A DNA stretch of 64,000 bases from Mycolicibacterium confluentis (lineage in GTDB: Bacteria > Actinomycetota > Actinomycetes > Mycobacteriales > Mycobacteriaceae): positions 2,914,001 to 2,978,000 of the forward strand of contig NZ_AP022612.1 in NCBI RefSeq assembly GCF_010729895.1, read 5' to 3'. How positions within the stretch are numbered: position 1 is the first letter of the stretch; every line of letters begins with the position of its first letter. Both the position numbers and the translations under genes were made by a program. The notes under the pieces are model-generated. The model saw nothing but the letters and a program-made list of their open reading frames with translations, made no database searches and was not told the origin of the DNA. This document shows, one piece after another, positions 34,798-44,479 of the stretch.

Positions 34798-35855
34798 TGT
34801 TCGTGCACCAGCGCCACCAGGTCGGTCAGCAGGACGGGGTCGGTGGCGGGCAGCACCCCGTGCCCGAGGTTGAACACATGGCCTGCGGCACCGGCCTCGA
34901 CCGCCGCGCGACCGTCGGCGAGGACGTCGCGGGCCCTGCGCTGCACGACGTCCCAACCCGCCATCAGCACGACGGGGTCGAGGTTGCCCTGCAGGGCGCG
35001 GCCGGCACCGACCCGGCCTGCAGCGGCGGTCAGAGAGGTGCGCCAGTCGACACCGACCATGCGGGCCGGGCCGTCCCCAAGGGCCTCCGACATGGCCCCG
35101 AGCAGTTCGGCGGTGCCGATGCCGAAGTGCGTCATCGGCACGCCGGCCTCGGCCATTGCGGTGAAGACCCGGGTGCTGTGCGGCAGCACATAGGTGCGGT
35201 AGTCGGCGAGCGACAACGTGCCCGCCCACGAGTCGAACATCTGGATCGCGTCGACACCGGCGTCGACCTGCACGCGCAGGAACTCCACCGTGATGTCGAC
35301 CAGGGCCTCCATCAGGGCGTGCCACGTGGGCTCGTCGCCCAGCATCATGGCCTTGGTGCGCTCGTGGTTCTTGCTGGGACCGCCCTCGACCAGGTACGAC
35401 GCGAGCGTGAACGGCGCGCCTGCGAAGCCGATCAGAGGCACGTCGCCGAGGTCTCGGACCAGGTTGCCCACGGCCTCGGCCACCGGCGCCACCGGCTGGC
35501 GCTCGAGCGGCCTGATCGAGGCCACGTCGGCGGCCGTCCGGATCGGGTTCGCGATCACGGGGCCCACGTCCGGCACGATGTCCAGATCGATGCCCGCCGC
35601 CCGCAGCGGCACGACGATGTCGGAGAACAGGATCGCGGCGTCCACACCGTGGCGCCGGACCGGCTGGAGGGTGATCTCGGTGACCAGATCGGCGTCAAAG
35701 CACGAGTCCAGCATCTTGTGCTTGGCCCGCAACTCGCGATATTCGGGCAGCGAACGCCCAGCTTGCCGCATAAACCAGACCGGGACATGGGCCGGGGTGC
35801 GGCCGGCTACGGCAGCCAGATAGGGCGAATCGGGCAGCTCACGACGGTTACTCAT
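34794..35855 (-). CDS. hemE: Uroporphyrinogen decarboxylase HemE
   Basis: A 353-residue enzyme converting uroporphyrinogen III to coproporphyrinogen III. The signature [16 protein letters not shown] is near the N-terminus, with [14 protein letters not shown] and [16 protein letters not shown] following. First gene of the hemE-hemY-hemQ leftward operon. In M. tuberculosis echA15 lies upstream; here the neighbour is the DUF3000 gene directly. Confidence 0.95.
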   Translation of the reverse strand: MSNRRELPDSPYLAAVAGRTPAHVPVWFMRQAGRSLPEYRELRAKHKMLDSCFDADLVTEITLQPVRRHGVDAAILFSDIVVPLRAAGIDLDIVPDVGPVIANPIRTAADVASIRPLERQPVAPVAEAVGNLVRDLGDVPLIGFAGAPFTLASYLVEGGPSKNHERTKAMMLGDEPTWHALMEALVDITVEFLRVQVDAGVDAIQMFDSWAGTLSLADYRTYVLPHSTRVFTAMAEAGVPMTHFGIGTAELLGAMSEALGDGPARMVGVDWRTSLTAAAGRVGAGRALQGNLDPVVLMAGWDVVQRRARDVLADGRAAVEAGAAGHVFNLGHGVLPATDPVLLTDLVALVHEQ

Positions 35856-35943
35856 CGGCTCTCATGCTGCCATTGGCAACTGAACCCGCCAAAACGGCGC
35901 GCCTGCGCCCGTAGCTGCGCCAACAGGTCTACCGTCAAACGAC

Positions 35944-36525
35944 GTGACGTCCGGAGAACCGGCAGAATTCCGCGCGGCGGTTGCGGCCATGAGTGACGTG
36001 GCCGTCCGTCCGGAGATCGAGCTGGGGCCAATCCGACCCCCGCAGCGGCTGGCCCCCTTCAGTTACGCCGTCGGCGCCGAGGTCAAGCACCCCGACACCG
36101 ACGTCGTCCCCGAGGAGTCCGAGGGTGACGCCTTCGGTCGCCTGATCCTGCTCCACGATCCCGAGGGATCCGAAGCGTGGGACGGCACCATGCGCCTCGT
36201 CGCCTATATTCAGGCCGACCTGGACGCCAGTGAGGCGATCGACCCCCTGCTGCCCGAGGTCGCCTGGAGTTGGCTGATCGACGCGCTGGAGTCGCGCTCC
36301 GAGCACGTGACGGCACTCGGTGGCACGGTCACCGCGACCACGTCGGTGCGCTACGGCGACATCTCGGGACCGCCGCGGGCCCATCAGCTGGAACTGCGGG
36401 CATCGTGGACGGCGACGAGCCCCGACCTGGGCACCCACGTGCAGGCGTTCTGTGAGGTGCTCGAGCACGCCGCGGGACTTCCCCCGGTCGGAGTGACCAA
36501 CCTCGGATCGCGGTCACGCGCCTGA
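35944..36525 (+). CDS. DUF3000-family protein
   Basis: A 193-residue acidic protein conserved in actinobacteria, same place as Rv2680. Recognisable segments are RLAPFSYAVGAEV and LLPEVAWSWLIDALESR. Function unknown. Divergent from hemE and one base before the ribonuclease D gene, so probably in an operon with it. Confidence 0.8.
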   Translation: MTSGEPAEFRAAVAAMSDVAVRPEIELGPIRPPQRLAPFSYAVGAEVKHPDTDVVPEESEGDAFGRLILLHDPEGSEAWDGTMRLVAYIQADLDASEAIDPLLPEVAWSWLIDALESRSEHVTALGGTVTATTSVRYGDISGPPRAHQLELRASWTATSPDLGTHVQAFCEVLEHAAGLPPVGVTNLGSRSRA

Positions 36526-36526
36526 C

Positions 36527-37801
36527 ATGTCCGCACCACCCTCTGAGTCCGACGACCCAGTCGACGGCCCGTCGTCACCCCCCGACGAGGCCGGAGAACC
36601 CGAGCCCACCCCCCTGCTCGCACCCGCCGACGGCGTTCCCCCTCTGGCGATCTACGCCGACGACATCGCTTCGGCCGCAGAGCTTCTCGCGACGGGCCAC
36701 GGTGCGTTCGCGATCGACGCCGAGCGGGCCTCGGGTTTCCGCTACTCCAATCGGGCCTACCTGATCCAGATCCGGCGCGCCGGGGCGGGCACCGTGCTGA
36801 TCGATCCCGTCAGCCATGGCCGCGATCCGCTTCAGACGCTGCGACCCGTGGCGGAGGTGCTCAGCGAGGACGAGTGGGTCCTGCACGCCGCGGACCAGGA
36901 CCTGCCGTGTCTGGCTGAACTGGGTATGCGCCCGCCCGCGCTGTACGACACCGAGTTGGCAAGCCGGCTGGCCGGTTTCGAGCGCGTGAACCTTGCGGCG
37001 ATGGTGCAGCGACTCCTGGGTCTGAGCCTGGCCAAGGGCCACGGCGCAGCCGACTGGTCACAGCGTCCGCTGCCCGAAGCGTGGCTCAACTACGCGGCCC
37101 TGGATGTCGAAGTGCTCCTCGAGCTTCGGCAGGCCATCGCCGACGTGCTCGAGCAGCAGCACAAAACCGAGTGGGCGGCACAGGAGTTCGAGCACCTGCG
37201 CACCTACGAATCTCCGCCGACCCGGCGAGACCGATGGCGTCGCACGTCCGGCATCCACAAGGTGCGCAACCCGCAGGCACTGGCCGAGGTGCGGGCGCTG
37301 TGGAACGCCCGGGACGCGATCGCGCGTCGGCGGGACATCGCCCCGGGCCGGATCCTGCCCGACGCCGCGATCATCGAGGCCGCGCTGGCGGACCCCAAGA
37401 CTATGGCGGAGTTGACCAAGCTCCCGGTGTTCGGCGGCCCCAAACAGAAGCGCAGCGCCCAGACCTGGCTGGCGGCCCTGGCCGAGGGACGGGAGGATCC
37501 CGATCCCCCGCAGCGCAACGAACCCAACAGCGGTCCCCCGCCCGCAGTGCGCTGGAGCCGGCGCAAGCCCGAGGCCGCCGCGCGCCTGGAGGCGGCCCGA
37601 TCGGCGTTGTCGGAGCTGTCGGAACAGATCAAGGTGCCGACTGAGAATCTGGTCTCCCCCGAGACCGTGCGCCGCCTGTGCTGGGACTGGAAACCCGTCG
37701 CGGACCCCGAGTCCGTGATCGAGGCCTTCCTCACCGAGGCCGGGTCACGGCCATGGCAGCGGTCGCTGGTGGTGCCGGTGCTCAGCGCTGCTCTGCGTTG
37801 A
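36527..37801 (+). CDS. Ribonuclease D-like 3'-5' exonuclease with HRDC domain
   Basis: A 424-residue protein. The DEDD exonuclease domain (about 35-215) shows AIDAERASGFRYS (D-x-E), WVLHAADQDLPCL and NYAALDVEVLLEL. One or two HRDC-type regions follow (VRALWNARDAIARRRDI). Likely processes RNA; matches Rv2681 in position. The first ~35 residues are Pro/Asp-rich. Confidence 0.88.
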   Translation: MSAPPSESDDPVDGPSSPPDEAGEPEPTPLLAPADGVPPLAIYADDIASAAELLATGHGAFAIDAERASGFRYSNRAYLIQIRRAGAGTVLIDPVSHGRDPLQTLRPVAEVLSEDEWVLHAADQDLPCLAELGMRPPALYDTELASRLAGFERVNLAAMVQRLLGLSLAKGHGAADWSQRPLPEAWLNYAALDVEVLLELRQAIADVLEQQHKTEWAAQEFEHLRTYESPPTRRDRWRRTSGIHKVRNPQALAEVRALWNARDAIARRRDIAPGRILPDAAIIEAALADPKTMAELTKLPVFGGPKQKRSAQTWLAALAEGREDPDPPQRNEPNSGPPPAVRWSRRKPEAAARLEAARSALSELSEQIKVPTENLVSPETVRRLCWDWKPVADPESVIEAFLTEAGSRPWQRSLVVPVLSAALR

Positions 37802-37858
37802 GACCGCAACCTTGGCGGGAATCACTGGCTGCCATTTCCCGCCGTGGTTGCGGTCTCA
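37799..37858. terminator. Two-way terminator between convergent genes
   Basis: TGAGACCGCAACC (37799-37811) pairs perfectly with GGTTGCGGTCTCA (37846-37858), with an inner GGCGGGAA/TTCCCGCC stem. The arms include the stop codons of both converging genes, so one hairpin serves both. Confidence 0.8.
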
Positions 37859-38746
37859 GCGTGAGGAGAAGCAGAGCAGATGCTCGAGCACCGCGTCGGG
37901 TGCCTCGATCTGCGGCCAATGCCCAATGTCGTCGGCCAGCATGACCACATCGGGGTTGGGGATGACCTCGCGGTAACGGGCGGCCATGTGCGCACCGGAG
38001 TTCGGGTCGGCAGGCCCATCGATCAGCCGCATCGGGACGTCCGTCGACCGCATGGCCCGCACCCAGCGGTTGCGGTGCGTGCGGCGATCACCCAGGAACC
38101 GACCGACCTTGTGCAGCACGCGCTTTCCGTCGTTGTACTCCAGAATCTGGTGGAACTTCTCCATCAACTCCGGACTCGGCTGGGTGTTGACGCCAAACAT
38201 CTGGCGCAGCGTCGGTTCCAGCACGCGCCGGGACAGTCGACTGCCCTGCAGCGGGCTCACCACGTCACCCAGCGGAGTCTGCGACATCAGCTTCTGCATG
38301 GCGCGCGGCGTGTACGCCTCGTTGAACATGCCGCCGTTGAGCCAGGTGATCGTGGTGATACGCGCAGCACCATAGGCCTGTTGTCCAAACTCCTGGCGCG
38401 CCAACAGTTCTTGGCCCACCGAATCCCCGAGGTCGTGCGCCAGGACATGCACGTCCGTGACCCCGAGGCTCTCGAGCAGCGCCTCGTGCATATCCGCGTG
38501 GTCGTGCACCGAGTACTGGTACTCGACGGGCTTGGCCGAGAAGCCCATCCCCATCATGTCCGGTGCGATCACCGTGAACCGCTCGGTGAGCGAGGGCCAG
38601 ATCAGCGACCAGTCCCACGAGTTGAACGGATAGCCGTGGATGGCCAGCAGGGCCGGACCGCTGCCCTCAACCCGGTAGAAGATGTCGAAGCCCAGGTAGT
38701 CGAAGTGGTGTCCCGCCGACTTCCACGCTTCAAGCTCGGGGTGCAT
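37856..38746 (-). CDS. Alpha/beta hydrolase with Asp nucleophile
   Basis: A 296-residue protein: LLAIHGYPFNSWDW (oxyanion His-Gly), VIAPDMMGMGFS, and an Asp at the nucleophile elbow in VLAHDLGDSVGQE. An Asp there is typical of epoxide hydrolases and haloalkane dehalogenases. Acid LIDGPADPNSG and the His in DDIGHWPQIEAP complete the site. Substrate unknown. Confidence 0.8.
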   Translation of the reverse strand: MHPELEAWKSAGHHFDYLGFDIFYRVEGSGPALLAIHGYPFNSWDWSLIWPSLTERFTVIAPDMMGMGFSAKPVEYQYSVHDHADMHEALLESLGVTDVHVLAHDLGDSVGQELLARQEFGQQAYGAARITTITWLNGGMFNEAYTPRAMQKLMSQTPLGDVVSPLQGSRLSRRVLEPTLRQMFGVNTQPSPELMEKFHQILEYNDGKRVLHKVGRFLGDRRTHRNRWVRAMRSTDVPMRLIDGPADPNSGAHMAARYREVIPNPDVVMLADDIGHWPQIEAPDAVLEHLLCFSSR

Positions 38747-38755
38747 GCGGCCACC

Positions 38756-39943
38756 CTAGTCCGCGAAGACCCCCTGCAGGAATGGCGTCGAGTCCCGCAT
38801 CGAGGCCAGCACCGCACTGCTGTGGTCGTCATCCGGATAGGTGTGCAGCACGACGTCCTGGCCGTTGGCCACGAGTTGGTCGTAGAACTTCAACGTCATA
38901 TCGGGCGGGACGTCGCGGTCCTGCAGGCCGACGCCGAGGAAGATGGGTGCGTCGAAGCCGGACTGCGGTGTGCCCATGTGGACGTCGACGTACTCGACGG
39001 CCCCGGGAACCGACGCCAGCGGCGCGGTGAAGAAGCCCGGCACGGTCATGTCCGACAGTGAGTCCGCCAGTTCGCGCAGGCACACGGTCTCAGCCCGATC
39101 GGCCGCGGCACGACCCGCGGGCGTCAGCACCCGATTGAGGTCCAGGTCGGGCCGCGCCTCACGCAGGGCCGCGACGATGTAGGCCGTGTAGGCGTTGGCG
39201 ACCGGATCGAGGTTGGGCGGCACCGCCATGTCCGGACCCGCCTGCTTGACCAACGTGGCGACGTTGGCGGGGGTGCCGGTCGCGACCACGCCGCGGTAGT
39301 CCAGCCCCGAGCCCGCACTGAATTCGGTGGCCCACCGCGCGGTGTCGATCGCCGCGCCGCCGCCCTGCGACTGCCCGACCACGGCCCACCTGGAAGACAG
39401 CGGCAGGTCCAGCTTGTGTGCGGCGACGACGGCGTCGACGATCCCGTGTGCCGTCGCCGTCCCGTTCAGGTAGCTCATCAGCCCCGGTGTGCCCAGACCG
39501 ACGTAATCGGCGGCCACCACGGCGTACCCCTGGTCCAGCCAGTGCGACAGGTACTCGTTGTCTCGTGGGCTGCGCGGGCGTGCCGAGGGGGTGCAGTCGT
39601 CACCGAGGCCGACCGTGCCGTGCGCCCACGCCACCACGGGCCAACCCCCCTCGGGTGCGGGCGTTCTCGGCGTGAAGACCGCGGCCGTCCCGACCGCGGG
39701 CCGTTGGTGCTGGTCGGTGGACGAGTACAGGATGCGGTAGGCAGACGCGGCGCCGGCGACCGACAGCGCGGGGTTCAGCGGCACGGACTCGATCAGCGCA
39801 CCGGGCGCCGGGATGGGGCCGTCGTAGAACCGTGCGTCCAGGCCCGACCAGTCCGGAACGGTCGCCGCGGCGACCGCGTGCGAACCCATCAGAGAGGCCA
39901 GACCGAGCAGCAGTGCGACGAGCACACGCGAGAAGTTCCGCAT
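38756..39943 (-). CDS. Secreted lipase-like alpha/beta hydrolase
   Basis: A 395-residue exported enzyme: signal peptide RVLVALLLGLASLMGSHAVA, oxyanion WAHGTVG, nucleophile Ser in VVGQSQGGGAAI, Asp in GLQDRDVPP and His in PDDDHSSAVL. The order matches secretory (LIP-type) lipases. I chose the ATG at 39943 that starts the signal peptide. It is followed downstream by the Asp-type hydrolase; a shared operon is possible. Confidence 0.82.
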   Translation of the reverse strand: MRNFSRVLVALLLGLASLMGSHAVAAATVPDWSGLDARFYDGPIPAPGALIESVPLNPALSVAGAASAYRILYSSTDQHQRPAVGTAAVFTPRTPAPEGGWPVVAWAHGTVGLGDDCTPSARPRSPRDNEYLSHWLDQGYAVVAADYVGLGTPGLMSYLNGTATAHGIVDAVVAAHKLDLPLSSRWAVVGQSQGGGAAIDTARWATEFSAGSGLDYRGVVATGTPANVATLVKQAGPDMAVPPNLDPVANAYTAYIVAALREARPDLDLNRVLTPAGRAAADRAETVCLRELADSLSDMTVPGFFTAPLASVPGAVEYVDVHMGTPQSGFDAPIFLGVGLQDRDVPPDMTLKFYDQLVANGQDVVLHTYPDDDHSSAVLASMRDSTPFLQGVFAD

Positions 39944-39975
39944 GGGCGCTGACACTACCGTGTCACCCCGCGAGG

Positions 39976-41889
39976 TCAGTCGAGCCGTTCGCTCACTTCC
40001 GGCTCCGAGGCCGAACTTCCCAGTGCGGCAACCCATCCGGTGATCCGGCGGGCGATGTTCTTGTCCGTCATGCCGATGTCGGCGAAGATCTCGCCACGCG
40101 ACGCGTGCGGCAGGAACTCCTGAGGCACACCGACGTCGCGGCACGGCACGTCGATCTCGTTGCGCCGCAATGCGGCCGACACCGTGGAACCGACACCGCC
40201 GGCAAGTCCGTTGTCCTCCAACGTCACCACGAGCTTGTGCTCACGGGCCAGATCGGAGAGCACCTCGGGCACCGGGAGCACCCACCGCGGATCCACCACG
40301 GTCACGCCGATTCCCTGGGTGCGGAGCCGCTGCGCGGTCGACAACGCCATGGTGGCCATCGGACCCACCGCGATCAACAGCACGTCGGGCGTCAGTCCCT
40401 CGGCCGGTTCGGAGAGCACATCCACGCCGGTGCGGCGCGTGACGGCCGGAACATCCTCGCCCACAGCGCCCTTCGGGAACCGCAGGGCCGTGGGTCCGTC
40501 GTTGACGGACAGCGCCTCCCCCAGTTCCTCGCGCAGGGTGGCGGCGTCGCGCGGAGCGGCCACCCGCATGCCCGGCACGATGCCCAGGATCGACAGATCC
40601 CACATGCCGTTGTGGCTCGCGCCGTCTGGGCCCGTCACACCCGCGCGATCCAGAACCATGGTGACCGGCAGCTTGTGCAGCGCCACATCCATCATGACCT
40701 GGTCGAACGCGCGGTTGAGGAACGTCGAGTAGATCGCCACCACCGGATGCAGGCCACCCATCGCGAGGCCGGCCGCAGAGGTCATGGCGTGCTGTTCGGC
40801 GATGCCGACGTCGAAGAGCCGATCAGGGTAGGCCTGCCCGAACGCCGACAGTCCGGTCGGACCGGGCATCGCCGCGGTGATCGCCACGACGTCGCGGCGC
40901 TTCTTCGCGATCCGGATCAGCTCGTCGGAGAACGTGGCCGTCCACCCGGGTGCCGACTCGGAGGTGGCCCGCCCCGTCACCGGGTCGATCACGCCGCAGG
41001 CGTGCATCTGCTCGGCCTCGTCAGCCTCGGCGGGGCCGTAGCCCATGCCCTTGCGGGTGACGACGTGCACGATCACCGGAGCGTTGAAACCACGCGCATG
41101 CCGCAGCGCGGCCTCCACCGCGTGCTCGTCATGTCCGTCGATCGGGCCGACGTACTTCAGCCCGAGGTCGGTGAACATGGCCTGGGGCTGCAGCGCGTCC
41201 TTCAGACCGGCCTTGACGCTGTGCATGCACTGGTAGCAGACCTCGCCGATGATCGGGACTCCGCGGACCGCCGCGCGCCCCTTCTCCAGCAGCTTCTCGT
41301 AGCCGGGCTGCAGGCGAAGCGCGGCCAGGTGGTCGGCCAATCCTCCGATGGTCGGCGCGTAGCTGCGTCCGTTGTCGTTGACGACGATCACCACGGGCCG
41401 CTTGGCCGCCGCGATGTTGTTCATCGCCTCCCAGCACATGCCGCCGGTCAGCGCTCCGTCGCCCACGACCGCCACGACATGGCGGTTGCGGTGACCGTTC
41501 AGTTCGAACGCCTTGGCCAGTCCGTCGGCGTAGGACAGCGCGGCCGAGGCGTGACTGGACTCGACCCAGTCGTGTTCGCTCTCCTCGCGGCTGGGGTAGC
41601 CAGACAGCCCGTCGCGCATGCGCAACGAGTCGAACTCGGCGGCGCGCCCGGTCAGCATCTTGTGCACGTAGGCCTGATGCCCCGTGTCGAAGATGATGGG
41701 GTCGTGCGGCGAGTCGAAGACCCTGTGCAGCGCCAAGGTCAACTCGACGACGCCCAGGTTGGGTCCCAGATGTCCGCCGGTCGCAGCCACCTTATGGATC
41801 AGGAAATTGCGGATTTCGTGAGCCAAGTCACTGATTTGTGACTGCGAAAGGTGCTGCAGATCAGCGGGTCCGCGGATCTGATCAAGCAT
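39976..41889 (-). CDS. dxs: 1-deoxy-D-xylulose-5-phosphate synthase
   Basis: A 637-residue thiamine-diphosphate enzyme making DXP from pyruvate and glyceraldehyde-3-phosphate, the first MEP-pathway step. Motifs: [31 protein letters not shown] (cofactor motif), [20 protein letters not shown], and a C-terminal transketolase-like domain. Full family length. Matches dxs1 (Rv2682c). Confidence 0.96.
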   Translation of the reverse strand: MLDQIRGPADLQHLSQSQISDLAHEIRNFLIHKVAATGGHLGPNLGVVELTLALHRVFDSPHDPIIFDTGHQAYVHKMLTGRAAEFDSLRMRDGLSGYPSREESEHDWVESSHASAALSYADGLAKAFELNGHRNRHVVAVVGDGALTGGMCWEAMNNIAAAKRPVVIVVNDNGRSYAPTIGGLADHLAALRLQPGYEKLLEKGRAAVRGVPIIGEVCYQCMHSVKAGLKDALQPQAMFTDLGLKYVGPIDGHDEHAVEAALRHARGFNAPVIVHVVTRKGMGYGPAEADEAEQMHACGVIDPVTGRATSESAPGWTATFSDELIRIAKKRRDVVAITAAMPGPTGLSAFGQAYPDRLFDVGIAEQHAMTSAAGLAMGGLHPVVAIYSTFLNRAFDQVMMDVALHKLPVTMVLDRAGVTGPDGASHNGMWDLSILGIVPGMRVAAPRDAATLREELGEALSVNDGPTALRFPKGAVGEDVPAVTRRTGVDVLSEPAEGLTPDVLLIAVGPMATMALSTAQRLRTQGIGVTVVDPRWVLPVPEVLSDLAREHKLVVTLEDNGLAGGVGSTVSAALRRNEIDVPCRDVGVPQEFLPHASRGEIFADIGMTDKNIARRITGWVAALGSSASEPEVSERLD

Positions 41890-41917
41890 CCCGACAGTCT
41901 ACGCACGCATCCTGAGA

Positions 41918-43222
41918 TCAGTCCTGCCGAGGCTGGTAGACATCCGGCACACCGTCGTGGTCGTCATCGGCGGTCTCCCGCTCGTGGATACGCCGGTACG
42001 CGGCGTTGCGGCTGAGCAGTACGCCCGCCGCCAGCAGTGCCGCGATCACACTGCCCAGCAGGACACCGATCTTGACGTGGTCGGCGTGTGCGCTGCCGTA
42101 GCCGAAGGCGAGTTCGCCGATCAGCAGCGACACCGTGAACCCGATCCCGGCCAGCAGGGACACCCCGAAGACGTCCCGCCAGGCCAGATCGTCGTCCAGG
42201 CTGGCCCGGGTGAACCGCGCCAGCAGGTACGTGGTGCCCAGGACACCGATGGGTTTGCCCAGCACCAGGCCCGCGACGACGCCCAGCACCAGGGGTTCAC
42301 GCAGGGCTGTGGCCAAGCCCACGTCACTGACCGTCACCCCGGCGGCGAAGAACGCGAAGACCGGGATCGCGAAGCCCGCGGACAGGGGCCGCAGCAGGTG
42401 CTCGAAGCGCTCGCTGGCGGCGTGTCGGCCCAGCACGGGCACCGTGAAGCCCAACACCACCCCGGCCACCGTCGCGTGGATGCCGCTGGCATGCATCAAC
42501 GCCCAGGTCAGCACGGCCAAAGGCACCAGAATCCAGACCCGGTGTACGCCACGCTGCACCGCCAGCGCGAACAGGCCCGCGGGCAGCAGCGCGCACAGCA
42601 GCGGCACGACGTTGAGGTGGTCGGTGTAGAACACCGCGATGACGGAGATCGCCAGCAGGTCGTCGACCACGGCCAGCGTCAGCAGGAAGGTCCGCAACGC
42701 CGCTGGCAGGTGGCTGCCGAGCACCGCCAGCACCGCAACCGCGAACGCGATGTCGGTCGCGGTCGGCACCGCCCAGCCGCGCAGTGTTTCCGTAGAACCC
42801 ATCCCGGCGTTGACTGCGACGAAGATCACAGCGGGCACCACCATGCCGCCGACGGCCGCCAGGATCGGCAGCGCCGCGCGCGCGGGGCTGCGCAGATCGC
42901 CGGCGACGAACTCGCGTTTGAGCTCCAGGCCGACGACGAAGAAGAAGATCGCCAGCAGGCCGTCGGCTGCCCACGTGGCCAGGTTCAGGTCCAGATGCCA
43001 GGACTCGGGCCCGATCACGAACGACGAGATGCGGTCATAACCGGCCGACCACGGTGAGTTCGCCCAGATCAGGGCCGCGGCGGCCGCGCACAGCAGGATG
43101 ATTCCACCGACGGTCTCGCGGCGCAGCACCTCGGCGATCCGAGACGTCTCACTCCACGATCCCCGGCTGAACAGCCGGCCTCCGAGCGACCGGCGCGGGT
43201 TCTGCTGCGACAACGAAATCAC
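41918..43222 (-). CDS. nhaA: Na+/H+ antiporter NhaA
   Basis: A 434-residue membrane protein with about 12 helices. The key Asp pair lies in [15 protein letters not shown], and [18 protein letters not shown] and [17 protein letters not shown] are family hallmarks. It exchanges Na+ for H+ at alkaline pH. It sits between dxs and the RNA methyltransferase, where M. tuberculosis has other genes, so this is a lineage difference. Confidence 0.93.
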   Translation of the reverse strand: MISLSQQNPRRSLGGRLFSRGSWSETSRIAEVLRRETVGGIILLCAAAAALIWANSPWSAGYDRISSFVIGPESWHLDLNLATWAADGLLAIFFFVVGLELKREFVAGDLRSPARAALPILAAVGGMVVPAVIFVAVNAGMGSTETLRGWAVPTATDIAFAVAVLAVLGSHLPAALRTFLLTLAVVDDLLAISVIAVFYTDHLNVVPLLCALLPAGLFALAVQRGVHRVWILVPLAVLTWALMHASGIHATVAGVVLGFTVPVLGRHAASERFEHLLRPLSAGFAIPVFAFFAAGVTVSDVGLATALREPLVLGVVAGLVLGKPIGVLGTTYLLARFTRASLDDDLAWRDVFGVSLLAGIGFTVSLLIGELAFGYGSAHADHVKIGVLLGSVIAALLAAGVLLSRNAAYRRIHERETADDDHDGVPDVYQPRQD

Positions 43223-43297
43223 CTCATGCTGATCGACGCATCAATAACTCACTGCCGACCAGACTTCCCGGCGCACCAGGGTGAAGTGTAGGCGACC

Positions 43298-44479
43298 TCA
43301 GCGGGTGAGCAGGGCGAAGCATTCCACGTGATGGGTCAGCGGGAACGCGTCGAACACCCTGATCTGCTCGACGGTGTATCCCTGCTTCCGATACAGCCCG
43401 ACATCGCGCGCGAACGACGCAGCCTCACAACCGATGTGGATGACGCGCGGCACACCGGCGGCGGCCACCTGTTCGATGATCTCGCGACCTGCGCCCGTGC
43501 GGGGCGGATCCAGGACCGCGACGTCGGGTGCGGCACCGTGATGCGCGCCCAACATCCGACGTACCGAATCGGTGACGAAACGCACCTGCGGGGTGTCGGC
43601 GAGCGCGGCCCGGCCCGCCTTGGACCCGGACCGGGACGTGTCCACGCTGACGACGTGGCCGTCCGCTCCGACGACGTCGGCCAACGCCGCGGCGAAGACA
43701 CCCGCGCCGCCGTAGAGGTCCCAGGCGCTGCCTCCGGGGGCCAACCGCGCCCAGTCCACCACGAGGGCGCTGTAGAAGTCGGCGGCCTCGCGATGGGCCT
43801 GCCAGAACGCGGTGACCGGCAGGCTCCACCGGCGGTCACCGACGATCTGCTGCCCCTCGTAGGCGCCTTCCACCACACGGGTGCGGCGCTGGGGACCGCC
43901 ACACACGATGTGCCGGGTGCCCTCGTCGTCGAGCACGACATGGACTTGGTCGCCGGGCCGGAACTGATCTTCCGGCAGATCCTGGAGCAGGCCGGCGGGC
44001 AACTGCGCGCAGTTCAGGTCGGTGACCAGGTCATTGCTGTGATAGCGGTGGAATCCGGGCCGCCCGTCGGCGCCGACCTCCAGCCGGACCCGGGTGCGCC
44101 ACCCGACGGCTGACGGGGTGCGGATGAATTCGGCACCGGCCCCCTCGGTCTCCCATCGGTAGCCGCCGAGACGTTCGACCTGGTTGGCCACCACCTCGGC
44201 CTTGATCCGGCGCACCGCCTCGGGGGTCGCGAAGGACAAGTCGCAGCAGCCCGCGCCCTCGGGCCCGGCGATCGGGCACAGCGGGTCCACCCGGTCCGGC
44301 GACGGATCGACGATCTCGACCGCGGCGGCATGCCAATACGATCCGCGCTGGTCGGTGATGTGGGCCCGCACGGTCTCCCCCGGCAGTGCGTACCGGACGA
44401 ACACCACGCGGCCGTCCTCGCGGGCCACACAGCTGCCGCCGTTGGCTGCCGCGCCGACCGTAAGCGTGAGAAGACTCAA
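43298..44479 (-). CDS. TrmA/RumA-family RNA (uracil-5-)methyltransferase
   Basis: A 393-residue enzyme. An N-terminal TRAM-like part (TVGAAANGGSCVAREDGRVV) is followed by a Cys cluster (DPLCPIAGPEGAGCCDLSFA) that may hold Fe-S, a SAM site WDLYGGAGVFAAALADVVGA, VLDPPRTGAG, and the catalytic Cys in HIGCEAASFARDV. It methylates uracil in rRNA or tRNA. The TTG start overlaps the permease stop (TTGA), indicating coupling. Matches Rv2689c. Confidence 0.88.
   Translation of the reverse strand: MSLLTLTVGAAANGGSCVAREDGRVVFVRYALPGETVRAHITDQRGSYWHAAAVEIVDPSPDRVDPLCPIAGPEGAGCCDLSFATPEAVRRIKAEVVANQVERLGGYRWETEGAGAEFIRTPSAVGWRTRVRLEVGADGRPGFHRYHSNDLVTDLNCAQLPAGLLQDLPEDQFRPGDQVHVVLDDEGTRHIVCGGPQRRTRVVEGAYEGQQIVGDRRWSLPVTAFWQAHREAADFYSALVVDWARLAPGGSAWDLYGGAGVFAAALADVVGADGHVVSVDTSRSGSKAGRAALADTPQVRFVTDSVRRMLGAHHGAAPDVAVLDPPRTGAGREIIEQVAAAGVPRVIHIGCEAASFARDVGLYRKQGYTVEQIRVFDAFPLTHHVECFALLTR

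Noticed and set aside
39832..41841. 669-residue rightward frame opposite dxs
   Set aside because: dxs is unmistakable on the minus strand; the opposite frame is His/Arg-rich and shows no domain.
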